Source: Hemicentrotus pulcherrimus
Taxonomy: Eukaryota; Echinodermata; Echinoidea; Camarodonta; Strongylocentrotidae
Assembly: GCA_003118195.1 (NCBI GenBank)
Contig: BEXV01000600.1
Location: 86,466 to 150,465, forward strand
Length of the DNA: 64,000 nt
Direction: 5' to 3'
Positions 1-8,995 of this stretch are shown one piece after another. The notes beneath the pieces were generated by a model that was not told the origin of the DNA, made no database searches, and saw only the letters and a list, made by a program, of their open reading frames with translations. The first letter of the stretch is position 1. Each line of letters opens with the position of its first letter. A program made the position numbers and the translations under genes.

Positions 1-635
1 TTATTACTACTACCTACTACTTACTTAAAATATGTGCATTATTATTTCCTGATTAAGATTAATGAATTTTTACAATGAAGGCTAGAATAATATGTACATT
101 GAAAAGGTAATGCAAATTTAAATTTCCGACATTTATGATGCGCTTATGAACATGAGAGTCAAAGAGAGCCGTTTGAATAATGAATACAGGATAGAATTAG
201 ATGAAGATTTTAAAACTTAAACAGTAATTTTTACATTATTTAATATAAAACTCTTAGTTCATAAGGTCAATTTGCAATAAAATAAAATGTTTGAAGGTAG
301 TACTGTGGCTAATTTGCAGTCAACATGATTTTCATAAACAAAGCATCTGGTTAAAGTTACAGCCAGTGCGTATCAACCAGTATGTGGTAAGAACGACAAG
401 ACAGAAGGATAGAAAAAGAAACAGATAGGGAAAAGAGTGGGATAGAATGATAGAGAAGAACTGTGGATGGAAGAAGGGGGTCGTATCAAAGAGAAAGAAG
501 GGATAAAGAATAGAAATTAAAGAAAAATTATTTAAAAGGACAATGCCATTTAAAATAATTCATTTTAATCATCAGCATGCACAATCATCATGTTAACCCT
601 ATTTAGCCCGGGCTATCATAGGGGGAGGGGGGGGG
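1..635. other. Noncoding, intron after Ig2 exon
   Basis: AT-rich sequence with no exon-like stretch seen on either strand. A purine-rich run lies around 395-535. The right edge is a G-run that leads into the gap. Confidence 0.6.
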
Positions 636-848
636 NNNNNNNNNNNNNNNNNNNNNNNNNNNNNNNNNNNNNNNNNNNNNNNNNNNNNNNNNNNNNNNNN
701 NNNNNNNNNNNNNNNNNNNNNNNNNNNNNNNNNNNNNNNNNNNNNNNNNNNNNNNNNNNNNNNNNNNNNNNNNNNNNNNNNNNNNNNNNNNNNNNNNNNN
801 NNNNNNNNNNNNNNNNNNNNNNNNNNNNNNNNNNNNNNNNNNNNNNNN
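636..848. other. Assembly gap (213 N) between G-runs
   Basis: The gap is preceded by a run of G with one A (621-635) and followed by 13 G (849-861), so sequencing probably failed in a poly-G tract. The true length of the gap is unknown. Any reading frame crossing it is meaningless. Confidence 0.97.
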
Positions 849-861
849 GGGGGGGGGGGGG

Positions 862-1198
862 TGGATGAATCAGAAAAGGGAATCAATCAGCCCTTTAAAA
901 ACAAAAATTACTATTCAAATCGGTTGGTCCCTAGACATGCATCATTAGCATGTAGTGTTAGCATGCTCTGTTTATTAGTCAAAGGTGCATGCAGAATAAA
1001 CGGAACAAAATTAATTGGTTAGATATTCACATCACGTTCATTAAATTCGTTTAAAATTTCATTGAAATCCTCATGAATGTTGGTCAAAGGATGCATCAGA
1101 TCAAATCCATCTCTCTCCTAGAGGTATATGACTACCGGTATATGTTTATAATGAATGCATCTATATACATTGCCGATTTGCCATATTGTTAAACTGCA
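862..1198. other. Noncoding, intron after Ig2 exon
   Basis: Ordinary AT-rich DNA with GCATG-rich short motifs. No exon, splice pair or repeat edge was seen before the TAA target site at 1199. Confidence 0.5.
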
Positions 1199-1201
1199 TA
1201 A

Positions 1202-2105
1202 TACCCCCTTCACATATACGGATTTTCATTACGAGTCCTTACGGATCGCCAATTCGCAGTCAATCGCAAGCATCCGTAAATACTCGCTGGTATCCGTAAA
1301 AATCTTGTCACAACTTGCAACAACTCGTAGACACTCTTAAGGATCTGTGAAAGGAGAGGCAGATTTTTTGACATGTCAAAAATCTTTTTACGATTGTCCA
1401 CAGATTGATTTGTCCATAAATAGCTCGTAAATAGCTTGTAACAATCTGTAACCACCCGTAAACCGCTCGCAACAACACGTCATTATCTGTAAACTGCTTG
1501 CAAGAATCTGTAAATGACTTGTGACAGATTTTTGTAACGATTTGTTATGGTTAGTTTATGATTTGTTTACGGATTATTGCGAGCAATTTAAGGATGGTTA
1601 CGTGTGCTAACAATTTTATTCGGGTCATTTTATGATGGCTTTACGTATGACACGGGTTATTACAAGCATTTTAAGTGAAGTTAAGAATACTTTACAAATA
1701 GATACGTAAAATTTACGCATGCTTACGAACTGTTTACGATCTTGGGAAAGGTATAAAAGGTGCAAATTCGAACACTTCATTTTCAGTTCTTAGTTTTTGG
1801 CTAAAAATCGTAAGGACTCAAAAGAACTTGTCGCTTACTCGTAACTATTTGTAAAAACATGTAAACAGGTCGTAACTAACACGTAAGTTGCTCGTAGTTA
1901 TCGGTGACAACTCGTAACGAATCATGGACTGTTGCCGTAAATACATCGTAATAACTCGTAATGATCCGTAATAAACCGCAAACAGCTCGTAATGACTCTT
2001 AAACCGGTCATAAAAGTGGCCAAATCGTAAGGATCCGTGAAAGATCCATGAATTTGTGCGAACCGTAAGGACTCGTCAGAAAAATTAGTGTATGTGAAGG
2101 GGGTA
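1202..2105. mobile_element. 904-bp TIR element with GTAA-phased interior
   Basis: The ends are imperfect inverted repeats of about 54 bp. Both begin TACCCCCTTCACATA and share ACGAGTCCTTACGG further in. A TAA triplet on each side (1199-1201 and 2106-2108) looks like a target-site duplication, which fits PIF/Harbinger-type insertion, although a TA duplication cannot be excluded. There is no transposase ORF, so this is a non-autonomous element. The interior is a degenerate array in which GTAA or its variants recur every 10 or 11 bases: GTAA-phase at about 1277-1530 and 1840-2080, and the reverse complement TTAC-phase between about 1555 and 1735. Confidence 0.8.
1277..2080. repeat. Degenerate 10/11-bp GTAA repeat array
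   Basis: Units such as GTAATGATCC, GTAATAAACC and GTAACAATCT follow one another at 10- or 11-base spacing, with the loose consensus GTAAnnnnYC. Several consecutive units can be read by eye at 1445-1530 and 1850-2010, with the opposite orientation in the middle. The sequence is diverged, so it would be missed by exact microsatellite searches. Confidence 0.7.
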
Positions 2106-2108
2106 TAA

Positions 2109-3567
2109 ACCAAAATGCATTTACTGAGTACCAATGTGACCTATAGAGGACACTATTAATAAAACAGTGTTAGAAACATATTGACTATTAGTATGAGATG
2201 TTAGAATATTAGAAGGAAGGAATTTTTCAAGTACTAATAAGTTAGTTTTAACCTTACATCAGGCATCAAATAAAAACAAAGGGAAGAGTTAGGACATTCC
2301 ACAAAATGCATCATGAAGGCCCATTGGTCATTCCTTTCTTGCACTTGCAGCTCGCTGGTACCTCTTTTTGAAATGTGTAATGTCGGTGGTTCATCATAAA
2401 AATTGTCAGAAACAGCCCCCAAAGTGAACCGAGAGTTCTGACGGCGGAACCTCAGCGATTTGGGGGCTGTTTCTTTCTTGTTGCGGTTGTTCTGAATCTC
2501 TTCATCATCGGCTACACTCGCGAAACAAGGGTGTAATTAACAAATATCCAAGCACCGTGAGAGAAGAGAGGTAAGGGTTTGGGGTATTAGTTCAAAAAGG
2601 AGCCACGTCAAACAATCAATCTTTTGAGAAAGAACAACATTCGTAACAGACTAGGATCAAGTGTTCTCTACGCAGTACAGACAGTTAAACACAAACAAAC
2701 AATTAAGAGTATTCAAGGTTGTAAACAGACTGTGGAAGAGAGAGCATTGCAATGTCAAACCATGTTTCTGAGATTAATAATTGATGTATTAATTTTCAAA
2801 CTACCAGTACCAAAAATTTAAAATACCATGTAAATCAAAAGATTTACATTTTCATACCTTGCCAATTAAGAAAACTGGATTATTTCTACTCTTAATGAGT
2901 CATAATTTCTTTTTTTTTTCTTCTTCAAATGAACCCCATTTGTGTTGCACTGGTCAGGGACTTGAGCACCGATATTGATCTGGCCATCTCTATAATTATT
3001 ATGTGGGACACAAGGGGAAATTTTGTGCATATCTAAAGCTCAGCTCAAACGAGTCAGAAAGGTTTTACTTTTACACTGAGTCAAATTTCCAGCTTAACAT
3101 CTATCCTTCAACTAAAGACATATGTACTTCTTTTTGTTTAAATTCAAAGATGTATGTGAATCGATACTTGTGTCTAAAAAGGTCTGTTTTACCTTCAAAC
3201 TTGTGATTCTCAGTCTAGATTGATTCTTATGAGAATACTTGTTTTGAGAAACTATAAACTATCATCACACAGGGAGACATTGTGTGCTGGCTGAGTAAAC
3301 AAATGAACTACAAGTCAGGGCCTGGTTTAAAAACTGAAATGGCCAAGGTATAACTATCTCAAAGTGTTCCAATTTGAATAACCTTAATTCTGTTATTAAA
3401 TCTCTCTCCAAATAATTGTACTACTAACAAACAGTTGTTCTTTGTTATTTGTCGAAAATATTCTGATAGAGATTTGGGTGAATTCTTAAATAAAAATCTG
3501 GTACACTTCTACCCCTAACAAGAATTTACAAAAAGGGAGAAAAAGACAGACATTCATACACACAAAC
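2109..3567. other. Noncoding, intron after Ig2 exon
   Basis: AT-rich intronic sequence apart from a GC-rich hairpin at 2408-2474. The short reading frames here (for example 2234-2422 minus and 3003-3206 plus) have no recognisable domain and no paired splice sites. No Ig3-like C...W...YxC pattern was found on the minus strand. Confidence 0.5.
2408..2474. repeat. Perfect inverted repeat, GC-rich hairpin
   Basis: GAAACAGCCCCCAAA at 2409-2423 is exactly complementary to 2459-2473, and one more A-T pair extends the stem to 16 bp. The 35-nt loop is CG-containing, unlike its surroundings, and has a small GTTC/GAAC inner pairing. Confidence 0.85.
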
Positions 3568-3992
3568 AAAACCCAAAATAATATGCAAATCAAACATTAA
3601 TCATTATAGAATTAGAGGATTAATGACTTGGAGAGAGACAGTGACACTATTATTTCAACAATTGTATCTGGTGTGGTTTCTTCATTTATCTCAGAATCGT
3701 TGCTATAAGTGTGAAGTACCACAATATTCTTTTCTGCAAAGCTTTGACATTTCTTTCGTATATTTCAGCATTAATCGAGGGGTTTTTCTAATACTTCATT
3801 TACCATGATAGGCACTTGCAGTAGTGTTATAATAGATTTCCACTAGGAAGAAATGTGTATTATACAGTCAATTTGCAGCGTGTGATAATTCATGTCTATT
3901 CATTTAAAAACTTATGCATGAACGGTTGGTCCTTGAATACATTGAATGACCAATGCATGGGGTTGTTCCAATATCTGATTTTGATCATTTTG
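3568..3992. repeat. Direct segmental duplicate, copy 1
   Basis: About 425 bp matching 4715-5131 at roughly 93 percent by eye with a few small indels, including a perfect stretch of over 100 bases around 3795-3895. It ends exactly at the two-base gap (3993-3994). The divergence and the gap suggest an alternative haplotype of copy 2 rather than a true duplication. Confidence 0.85.
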
Positions 3993-3994
3993 NN

Positions 3995-4714
3995 AGTTTA
4001 ATAGTAATCTGTCTATTGGTTCTCATGATAATGCGATCACAAGCTATTTGTGCATACATAATGAGCCCTGTGACCTTTGACCTCATGACCCCAAAATGTA
4101 ATCAGTTCGTTGGCTCTGCAAGATACATACATGACCCAAGTTTGGCAGGAATCCATCGATCGGTTCTTGAGATAACGCGATCATGAGCTATTTTTGTATA
4201 CATAATGAGCCCTGTAACCTTTGACCTTCGACCTCATGACCCCAAAATCTAATCAGTTCATAGGCTCTGTTAGATACATACATGACCCAAGTTTGGCAGG
4301 AATCCATTCACCTGTTCTTGAGATAACGCGATCACGAGCTATTTTTGTATACATAATGAGCCCTGTGACCTTTGACCTTTGACCTTGTGACCCCAAAATC
4401 TACTCAGTTCATTGGCTTTGTTACATACATACATGTCCCAAGTTTGGCAGGAATCCATCGATCGGTTATTCAGATAACGTGATCACGAGCTATTTTGTAT
4501 ACATAACGAGCCCTGTGACCTGTGACCTTAGACCTCGTGACCCCAAAATCTAATCAGTTCATTGGCTCTGTTAGATACATACATGATCCAAGTTTGGAGG
4601 GAATCCATCTATAGGTTCTTGAGATAATGCGATCACGAGAACGGGACGTACGTACGTACGGACGGACAACCAGAAAACATAATGCCTCCTGCTACTTTGT
4701 AGCGGAGGCATAAA
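3995..4714. mobile_element. Tandem-unit (Pearl/HINE-like) element with DR1 sites
   Basis: About four units of 144-151 bp recur; the GCGATCAC-type landmark is at 4033, 4177, 4328, 4479 and 4629. A short ACGT/ACGG microsatellite follows at about 4641-4667, then a terminal hairpin at 4684-4709 (GCCTCC..GCTAC / GTAGC.GGAGGC), then an A-rich end. Core repeats, then an ACGG-type microsatellite, then a short tail is the layout known for Pearl-type, Helentron-associated elements of marine invertebrates. That family name is inference. The 5' end is missing because the sequence begins at the 'nn' gap. No protein is encoded. Confidence 0.65.
4071..4542 (+). promoter_or_regulatory. Clustered DR1-type nuclear-receptor half-sites
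   Basis: Every tandem unit carries direct repeats of TGACCT. 4071-4083 is TGACCTTTGACCT, the exact reverse complement of the DR1 consensus AGGTCAAAGGTCA used by RXR, HNF4 and COUP-TF receptors. 4366-4384 holds three half-sites in a row. 4215-4239 and 4516-4542 hold further, slightly degenerate runs. The motif match is direct; activity is unproven. Confidence 0.5.
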
Positions 4715-5131
4715 AAAACCCAAAATAATATTCAAATCAAACATTAATCATTACAGAATTAGAGGATTAATGACTTGAAGAGAGACAGTTACACTATCAT
4801 TTCAATAATTGTATCTGGTGTGGTTTCTTCATTTATCTCAGAATCATTGCTATACGTAAGTGTTAAGTACCAGTACATTCTTTTCTGCATAGCTTTGACA
4901 TTTCTTTCGTTTATTTCAGCATTAGTTGAGGGGTGTTTCTAATACTTCATTTACCATGATAGGCACTTGCAGTAGTGTTATAATAGATTTCCACTAGGAA
5001 GAAATGTGTATTATACAGTCAATTTGCAGCGTGTGATAATTCATTCAAAAACGTATGCATGAACGGTTAATGCTTGAATACCTAGTAACCATTGCATGGG
5101 GTTGTTTCAAACTCTGATTTTGATCATTTTG
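4715..5131. repeat. Direct segmental duplicate, copy 2
   Basis: Second copy of 3568-3992, abutting the A-rich 3' end of the tandem-unit element. Sequence continues uninterrupted to the right, so this copy is probably the one joined to the true right flank. Confidence 0.85.
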
Positions 5132-5261
5132 GTCTCATTTTAAAAATGAGGAATGATGTTTCTTCATCATTGCCTTCTGCAATGAGAACTGAACATAATG
5201 CTGTCTATATCCTCACGACAGCAGGATGCTGCAAAATAACCCTAAATCATTCAAGATCGCG

Positions 5262-5325
5262 ATCGAGATGCTAAATAAATCTTCACTGTAAAACCTCATT
5301 ATCATGTGCGCTGCGATCTGACTGT
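5262..5325 (-). mobile_element. Solo end of the ACAGTCAGAYCGCAGC element family
   Basis: On the minus strand it reads ACAGTCAGATCGCAGCGCAC, then ATGATAATGAGG. This matches the left end of the 1.3-kb element at 19595. Similarity fades after about 60 bases, so this is a fragment or a deleted copy, and its other boundary is undefined. Confidence 0.6.
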
Positions 5326-6074
5326 ATAGTTCAAGATATGAACAAGATCAAGTTATTTTCTTTTGTAAAACTGAATATATAAAATGCAATTGACTACCTT
5401 ACTACATCTAACCAAACCTACCATTAACATGATCCAAAGTTACAGTTCTATAATACCATTAGAAAACATTCCAAATTAACAGTTATATGACTTGTCCTCG
5501 GATTACAAGGAATCATAATCAAAATGCAATCATATTTAGAAAATGGAGGGAATAAGTGGTGCAGGAATTTCATCTACGGTCGATATAAATTTGGAAGTTA
5601 TTAAAATCCTTGAATTATTGATTTATCTTAATATGCTTTAGTCCACTAATCAATACCAAAGTATGTGAAGAAGGGGAAGGGAAAGGATAATGTAATGCAG
5701 AATGGAATATTTAATTATGATTTTTTTAATGGAGGGATGCAATCAAATATGTATGAATTGATGAAATGAACTTGAGGTCATGAAGGAAGATAAAGGATAA
5801 CACAACAACAACAAATGCATTTTTAATGAAATAACAGGGACCTACAAAACAGGAGCGTTTACAGTCTAATTTGCCTCCTTTTGTATTACTCTAAAACCAT
5901 AAGCTTTCATGAATAGTAAATAACAGCCATTCACACAGCAAGCAACTTTCGCAAATTGTAAATATTCAGTGTTGTGTCAATTGTGAAACTATAATACAAA
6001 ATTGTCACAAATTTTGCAAAATTTTCTTGCTTAACAGTGTCTATGTTAATAGGTACATCAACTGCTACACCTAC
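5326..6074. other. Noncoding, start of intron after Ig2 exon
   Basis: Intronic sequence that begins on the minus strand at the 6074 donor and runs to lower coordinates. It is AT-rich with short A and T runs. No additional exon or repeat boundary was seen. Confidence 0.6.
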
Positions 6075-6380
6075 TTGATACCGCCAGCGTGACTTTTGGT
6101 GACCTCTGAGATGACCCTACAACGTTATTGATGGCCTGACAGTAGTAGCCTTTAGCGTCGTCTTCAATTACGTTCGAAAAGACCAGGTTCCCTTGTGGAT
6201 CCTGGTTAATCCGCGCGTTGTATACGATGGGTGTGGGTTTGGGAGCTGCATCGGTCCAGTAGATCAAGGGAGCAGGATTGCCATTAGGGATGCCAAGGGT
6301 TCCACCACAAAGAAGCTTCAGAGGTCTTCCCTGATCCACTTGTACCGTTTCAGGTTCAGTGTTCTCAAACTGATCCATGA
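6075..6380 (-). CDS. L1-family CAM, Ig domain 2 (single exon)
   Basis: 306-nt exon, phase 1 on both sides, with acceptor TTTTTATCTCCAG and donor TATCAA/GTAGGT. It encodes a complete second Ig domain: VQVDQGRPLKLLC (Cys150), the long insert GGTLGIPNGNPAP, LIYWTD (Trp167), QGNLVFSNV, and DDAKGYYC (Cys206), ending in VTLAVSS. The G.P.P.IYW and GNL.FSNV..EDA motifs closely resemble Ig2 of neuroglian and vertebrate L1/NrCAM/neurofascin. The whole domain lies in one exon, whereas Ig1 is split. Reading past the donor meets a stop within five codons, which supports the splice site. Being phase-symmetric, the exon is a clean domain cassette. The Ig3 exon was not found between it and position 1, so the following intron exceeds 6 kb. 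Confidence 0.95.
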
Positions 6381-7239
6381 CTGGAGATAAAAACGGAGAC
6401 AGCAAAGAAACAAGCAGGTTTTATGACTCAATACTCTACGTCAAAACTGACCAATCATCCTAGATCTATAAAAATTCTTACATCCTAACTCTCTATTACG
6501 TAGAGTATATTATATACCTGACTTAAGAAATCCAGCCATCTGATTGGTCGAAATTGGAGTCGTGATTTTAGCCATTCCCTTAAAGGAACAAAAAATGCCA
6601 AAACCGTTTAATAGTTCAAGAGTAAAAATCCCTCAAAATTCCGGTTACCGGGAAAATAATAAAATTTTACTGCGATACCCGTCGGTTTACTTGTTAAAAT
6701 GTTCTTTGAGCAAGCGTGGCCACCATACAGTGCTTTTTGTCTGCGATTCCCAACTGATAACAAATTTCAGTCATTTTTCCGGCAAAGATAAACAGACAGT
6801 TTTTTAGATTTTCTGTGATGTTTTAACCAATCTTTACTCAATAAAAGATTAAGGTAAGAATTCTTTGTAGATTTTTGTTTGAATTAAGCATATAAAATAC
6901 ATATCAACTGCTTTAATATTCAGATCCTGCCATGACCCCTTGGCGCGCCGCCCACCCAGGTGCGCCTCAGGGTCATGGCAGGATTTGCGCAATTCCCTTG
7001 AGCATATAAAAACAGCCAGGCCTCTCTAAGCAGTCGATATCTCTATATAACAGTCCTAACATCCCAAATTTCTATCAAATAAAGTATAATGACACCAACT
7101 TGAACAAGAACATGAACAACACTTGATATTGTGCTTCACAAAACAACCTTTAATATGATTTTTCAATTGAAATATATAATAGAACTTATTCATCCAATCC
7201 ATATGACACTTTGCCAACAATGAAGGCATATCAACTTAC
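6381..7239 (-). other. Intron between Ig1 and Ig2 exons
   Basis: 859-nt phase-1 intron with donor GTAAGT at 7239 and acceptor CTCCAG at 6382. It is AT-rich apart from the strong GC-rich hairpin at 6921-6987. Reading frame 6544-6807 (plus) has no coding character. Confidence 0.85.
6921..6987. repeat. Perfect inverted repeat with GC-rich loop
   Basis: ATCCTGCCATGACCC (6924-6938) pairs exactly with 6970-6984. G-T, A-T and C-G pairs extend the stem to 18. Inside the 31-nt loop a second short stem (GGCGC with GCGCC) can form after a 3-nt internal bulge, and it includes a GGCGCGCC palindrome. It stands out sharply from the AT-rich intron around it. Confidence 0.9.
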
Positions 7240-7418
7240 ATGCCAATGATGTCACTATCTTCTGGGACATTGCTGTTCCAAGCCTGTTGTTAGCAAAACA
7301 TTGGTACTGTCCATCATCCGCTGTTGTTATTGGTTCGAACACTAGGTTTCCCCCATCCAGGCTAGCGCGATCATTGCTGTCTACGTCAAATGAAGCACCG
7401 TCCTTCTCCCAGTTGTAC
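7240..7418 (-). CDS. L1-family CAM, Ig domain 1, second half
   Basis: 179-nt exon, phase 2 in and phase 1 out, with acceptor CTGTACCAG and donor GCAT/GTAAGT. It starts with the core tryptophan motif YNWEKDG (Trp69) and runs through FDVDSND, GGNLVFEPI and the F-strand signature DDGQYQC (Cys106), then FANNRLGTAMS. The YQCFA.N..GTA.S segment and the aromatic FDVD stretch after the tryptophan are characteristic of neuroglian/L1 Ig1. With the previous exon it completes a C2/I-set Ig domain with all canonical core residues. It ends with a short linker (IVTSLA) leading directly to Ig2. There is no frameshift or stop, and codon use looks normal, so this is a functional exon rather than a relic. Confidence 0.93.
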
Positions 7419-7779
7419 CTGGTACAGAATCAAATCATTGAAACACGATTACAAAAAGGGTTACAAATGTATCCATCCCCAAAGGAAATTTTCTCAAAAT
7501 AATGTCTCTTCCTAAACCAAACTGTACACTTTCCGATCTCTAGCAGGTCACGCTTTGAAGGATCCCAATTTGATATTGTGTCCTTCAATCTAAGCCTGTC
7601 GAGTTTTGCGGCAGACCTCCTTTGTATACCTACTAGGCAGAAATTCCAAAGAATTGAAATGCATTGCACATAGGGATTATACCCCCAAAAATATCTTCAA
7701 GAAACTAGAAAGTTTAGATTGCATGGGTAACTTTGTCTCAGATTCTGAAACAAAATCCTGGATTTAGCTCATGCTGCAA

Positions 7780-8175
7780 TCTCTATAAATACTACGCTGA
7801 GGCGGGGGGTGCGCGACGTCACCACGAGCCTTTGTATTCTATTGTTTTTAATGAGATCGCCGACCCAAGTTGGTGCGGCTATCTCCTCCTGAACCCTCCC
7901 CTCAGGGCACCCGTGCCCGGTGCCATCGTCCGTGGGAGAGTGAACTCTGACGAATTGGCTATACTCCGCCCGAGGTCCTCCTCCGTGTCGACGTCCAGGT
8001 CGAAAACAGACGCGATATGCATAATGCATGATATGCGGGACGACAGAGATACCTCATGGATATTCAACATCACATCCGTAGACACACGACCGACGACCAT
8101 CCACGCTGAACGGGTATGACTTATCTAGTGTTATAGGTGCTTTGTAGACGCTGCATGCGCAAGCCAGAGATCACA
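7780..8175. promoter_or_regulatory. CpG-rich, promoter-like block
   Basis: Contains TATAAATA (7785-7792), GACGTCAC (a CRE-type site, 7816-7823), further CG-rich stretches and TGCATGCGCA (NRF1-like, about 8151-8160). Such motif density is unusual in the surrounding AT-rich intron. Whether it drives transcription of the host gene, of the element or of nothing is unknown. Confidence 0.3.
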
Positions 8176-8551
8176 TAGGGCTTCCCGTCGACGCCCAAAC
8201 TTAGAGACCTATTTCTATCATGATTGCCGCGATTTTGATAAAGTTTTCGTGAATGGAGGTATGAAATCAAAGCTTATTTTGTGATTATTAAGGCCATCTT
8301 TACTGAATTTTGATTATAATTTTCTAAAGGAGAGTTTTCACAAGAAAATCATTGGACTGATAGTTCAGTCGCAAGCCGCCTTCAGTCAACAATAGTCATT
8401 CAGTGCAGTGCATCTCCAACACTGGGACCGCGCACCGTAGGCGTCCGAAGCCTGCGGCTCGGGTGTTCGAGGTTCCTGGAGTTACGCTGGTGTGTGTGTG
8501 AGTTCAACTGATCTGTGCTCGAGTCGAAGAGATTTGACACTTTCTTTGAAN

Positions 8552-8715
8552 CATTGGTTTACTGTATAACCATATTGACTGGCAAATTACACACAAATCC
8601 TACTGACTTTTCTGAGCAGGCTAAAATATTTGTTCATTGGTTTACTGTATAACCATATTGACCGGCAAATTACACACAAAATCCCAATGACTTTTCTGAG
8701 TGGGCTAAAATATTG
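8552..8715. repeat. 83-bp tandem duplication next to an N
   Basis: CATTGGTTTACTGTATAACC begins two copies (8552-8634 and 8635-8715) that differ at a handful of positions. A single N at 8551 precedes the first copy. Confidence 0.85.
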
Positions 8716-8995
8716 TAATTTTGTTGGCTTATCCATCAAACCTTGAGGGCAATAACATTTAAAAATTGCACTGCTCAGATGTCTGATACCGTTAAGAATA
8801 CACCATATCACAGTCACTGATAACATGTAGGGCCATGCATCTCAGATTTTACATTGTTAAACGATGCCTTTAAGACCATCTTGTACGTTGTTTGCATGGA
8901 ATGTTCTACCCATATTTTTCTTTGACAAAATTTATGTTTGAGAACCTATCAATCATTAAATGCAGTGTTAATAGTCTTCCATGTGTGCAACTTAC

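Larger units (their letters stand above)
7717..8869. mobile_element. Large TTAA-flanked element with CpG-rich core
   Basis: Both ends match the small element at 22681-23041. The left end shares GGTAACTTTGTCT and then TTAGCTCATGCTGCAAT. The right end shares TATCACAG.CACTG.TAACAT and then ACATTGTTAAAC.AT.CCTTTAA. The right flank is TTAA (8870-8873) and the left flank is a degenerate TTAG. The extra interior (about 7795-8530) is CpG-rich and absent from the small copy. Overlapping frames in the core (7733-8119 plus, 7879-8100 minus) arise where stops are rare. I recognise no transposase motif. Confidence 0.65.
7419..8995 (-). other. Intron splitting Ig domain 1
   Basis: 1577-nt phase-2 intron with donor GTAAGT at 8995 and acceptor TACCAG at 7419. 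Most of it is one TTAA-type element (about 7717-8869). Confidence 0.85.

Noticed and set aside
590..886. Frames across the first gap
   Set aside because: They consist mostly of unknown residues through 213 N.
2234..2422. Minus frame near the 2408 hairpin, considered as an Ig3 exon
   Set aside because: Lacks the Cys/Trp/YxC Ig pattern and matching phase-1 splice sites.
7313..7345. GTTCGAAC-type string considered as a tRNA B-box
   Set aside because: It is within the Ig1 coding exon and no A-box or cloverleaf surrounds it; no tRNA was found elsewhere.
7733..8119. 128-codon plus-strand frame (and overlapping minus frames 7769-8029 and 7879-8100)
   Set aside because: Lies in the CpG-rich core of a TTAA element where stops are rare in several frames at once; no recognisable domain and no paired splice sites.
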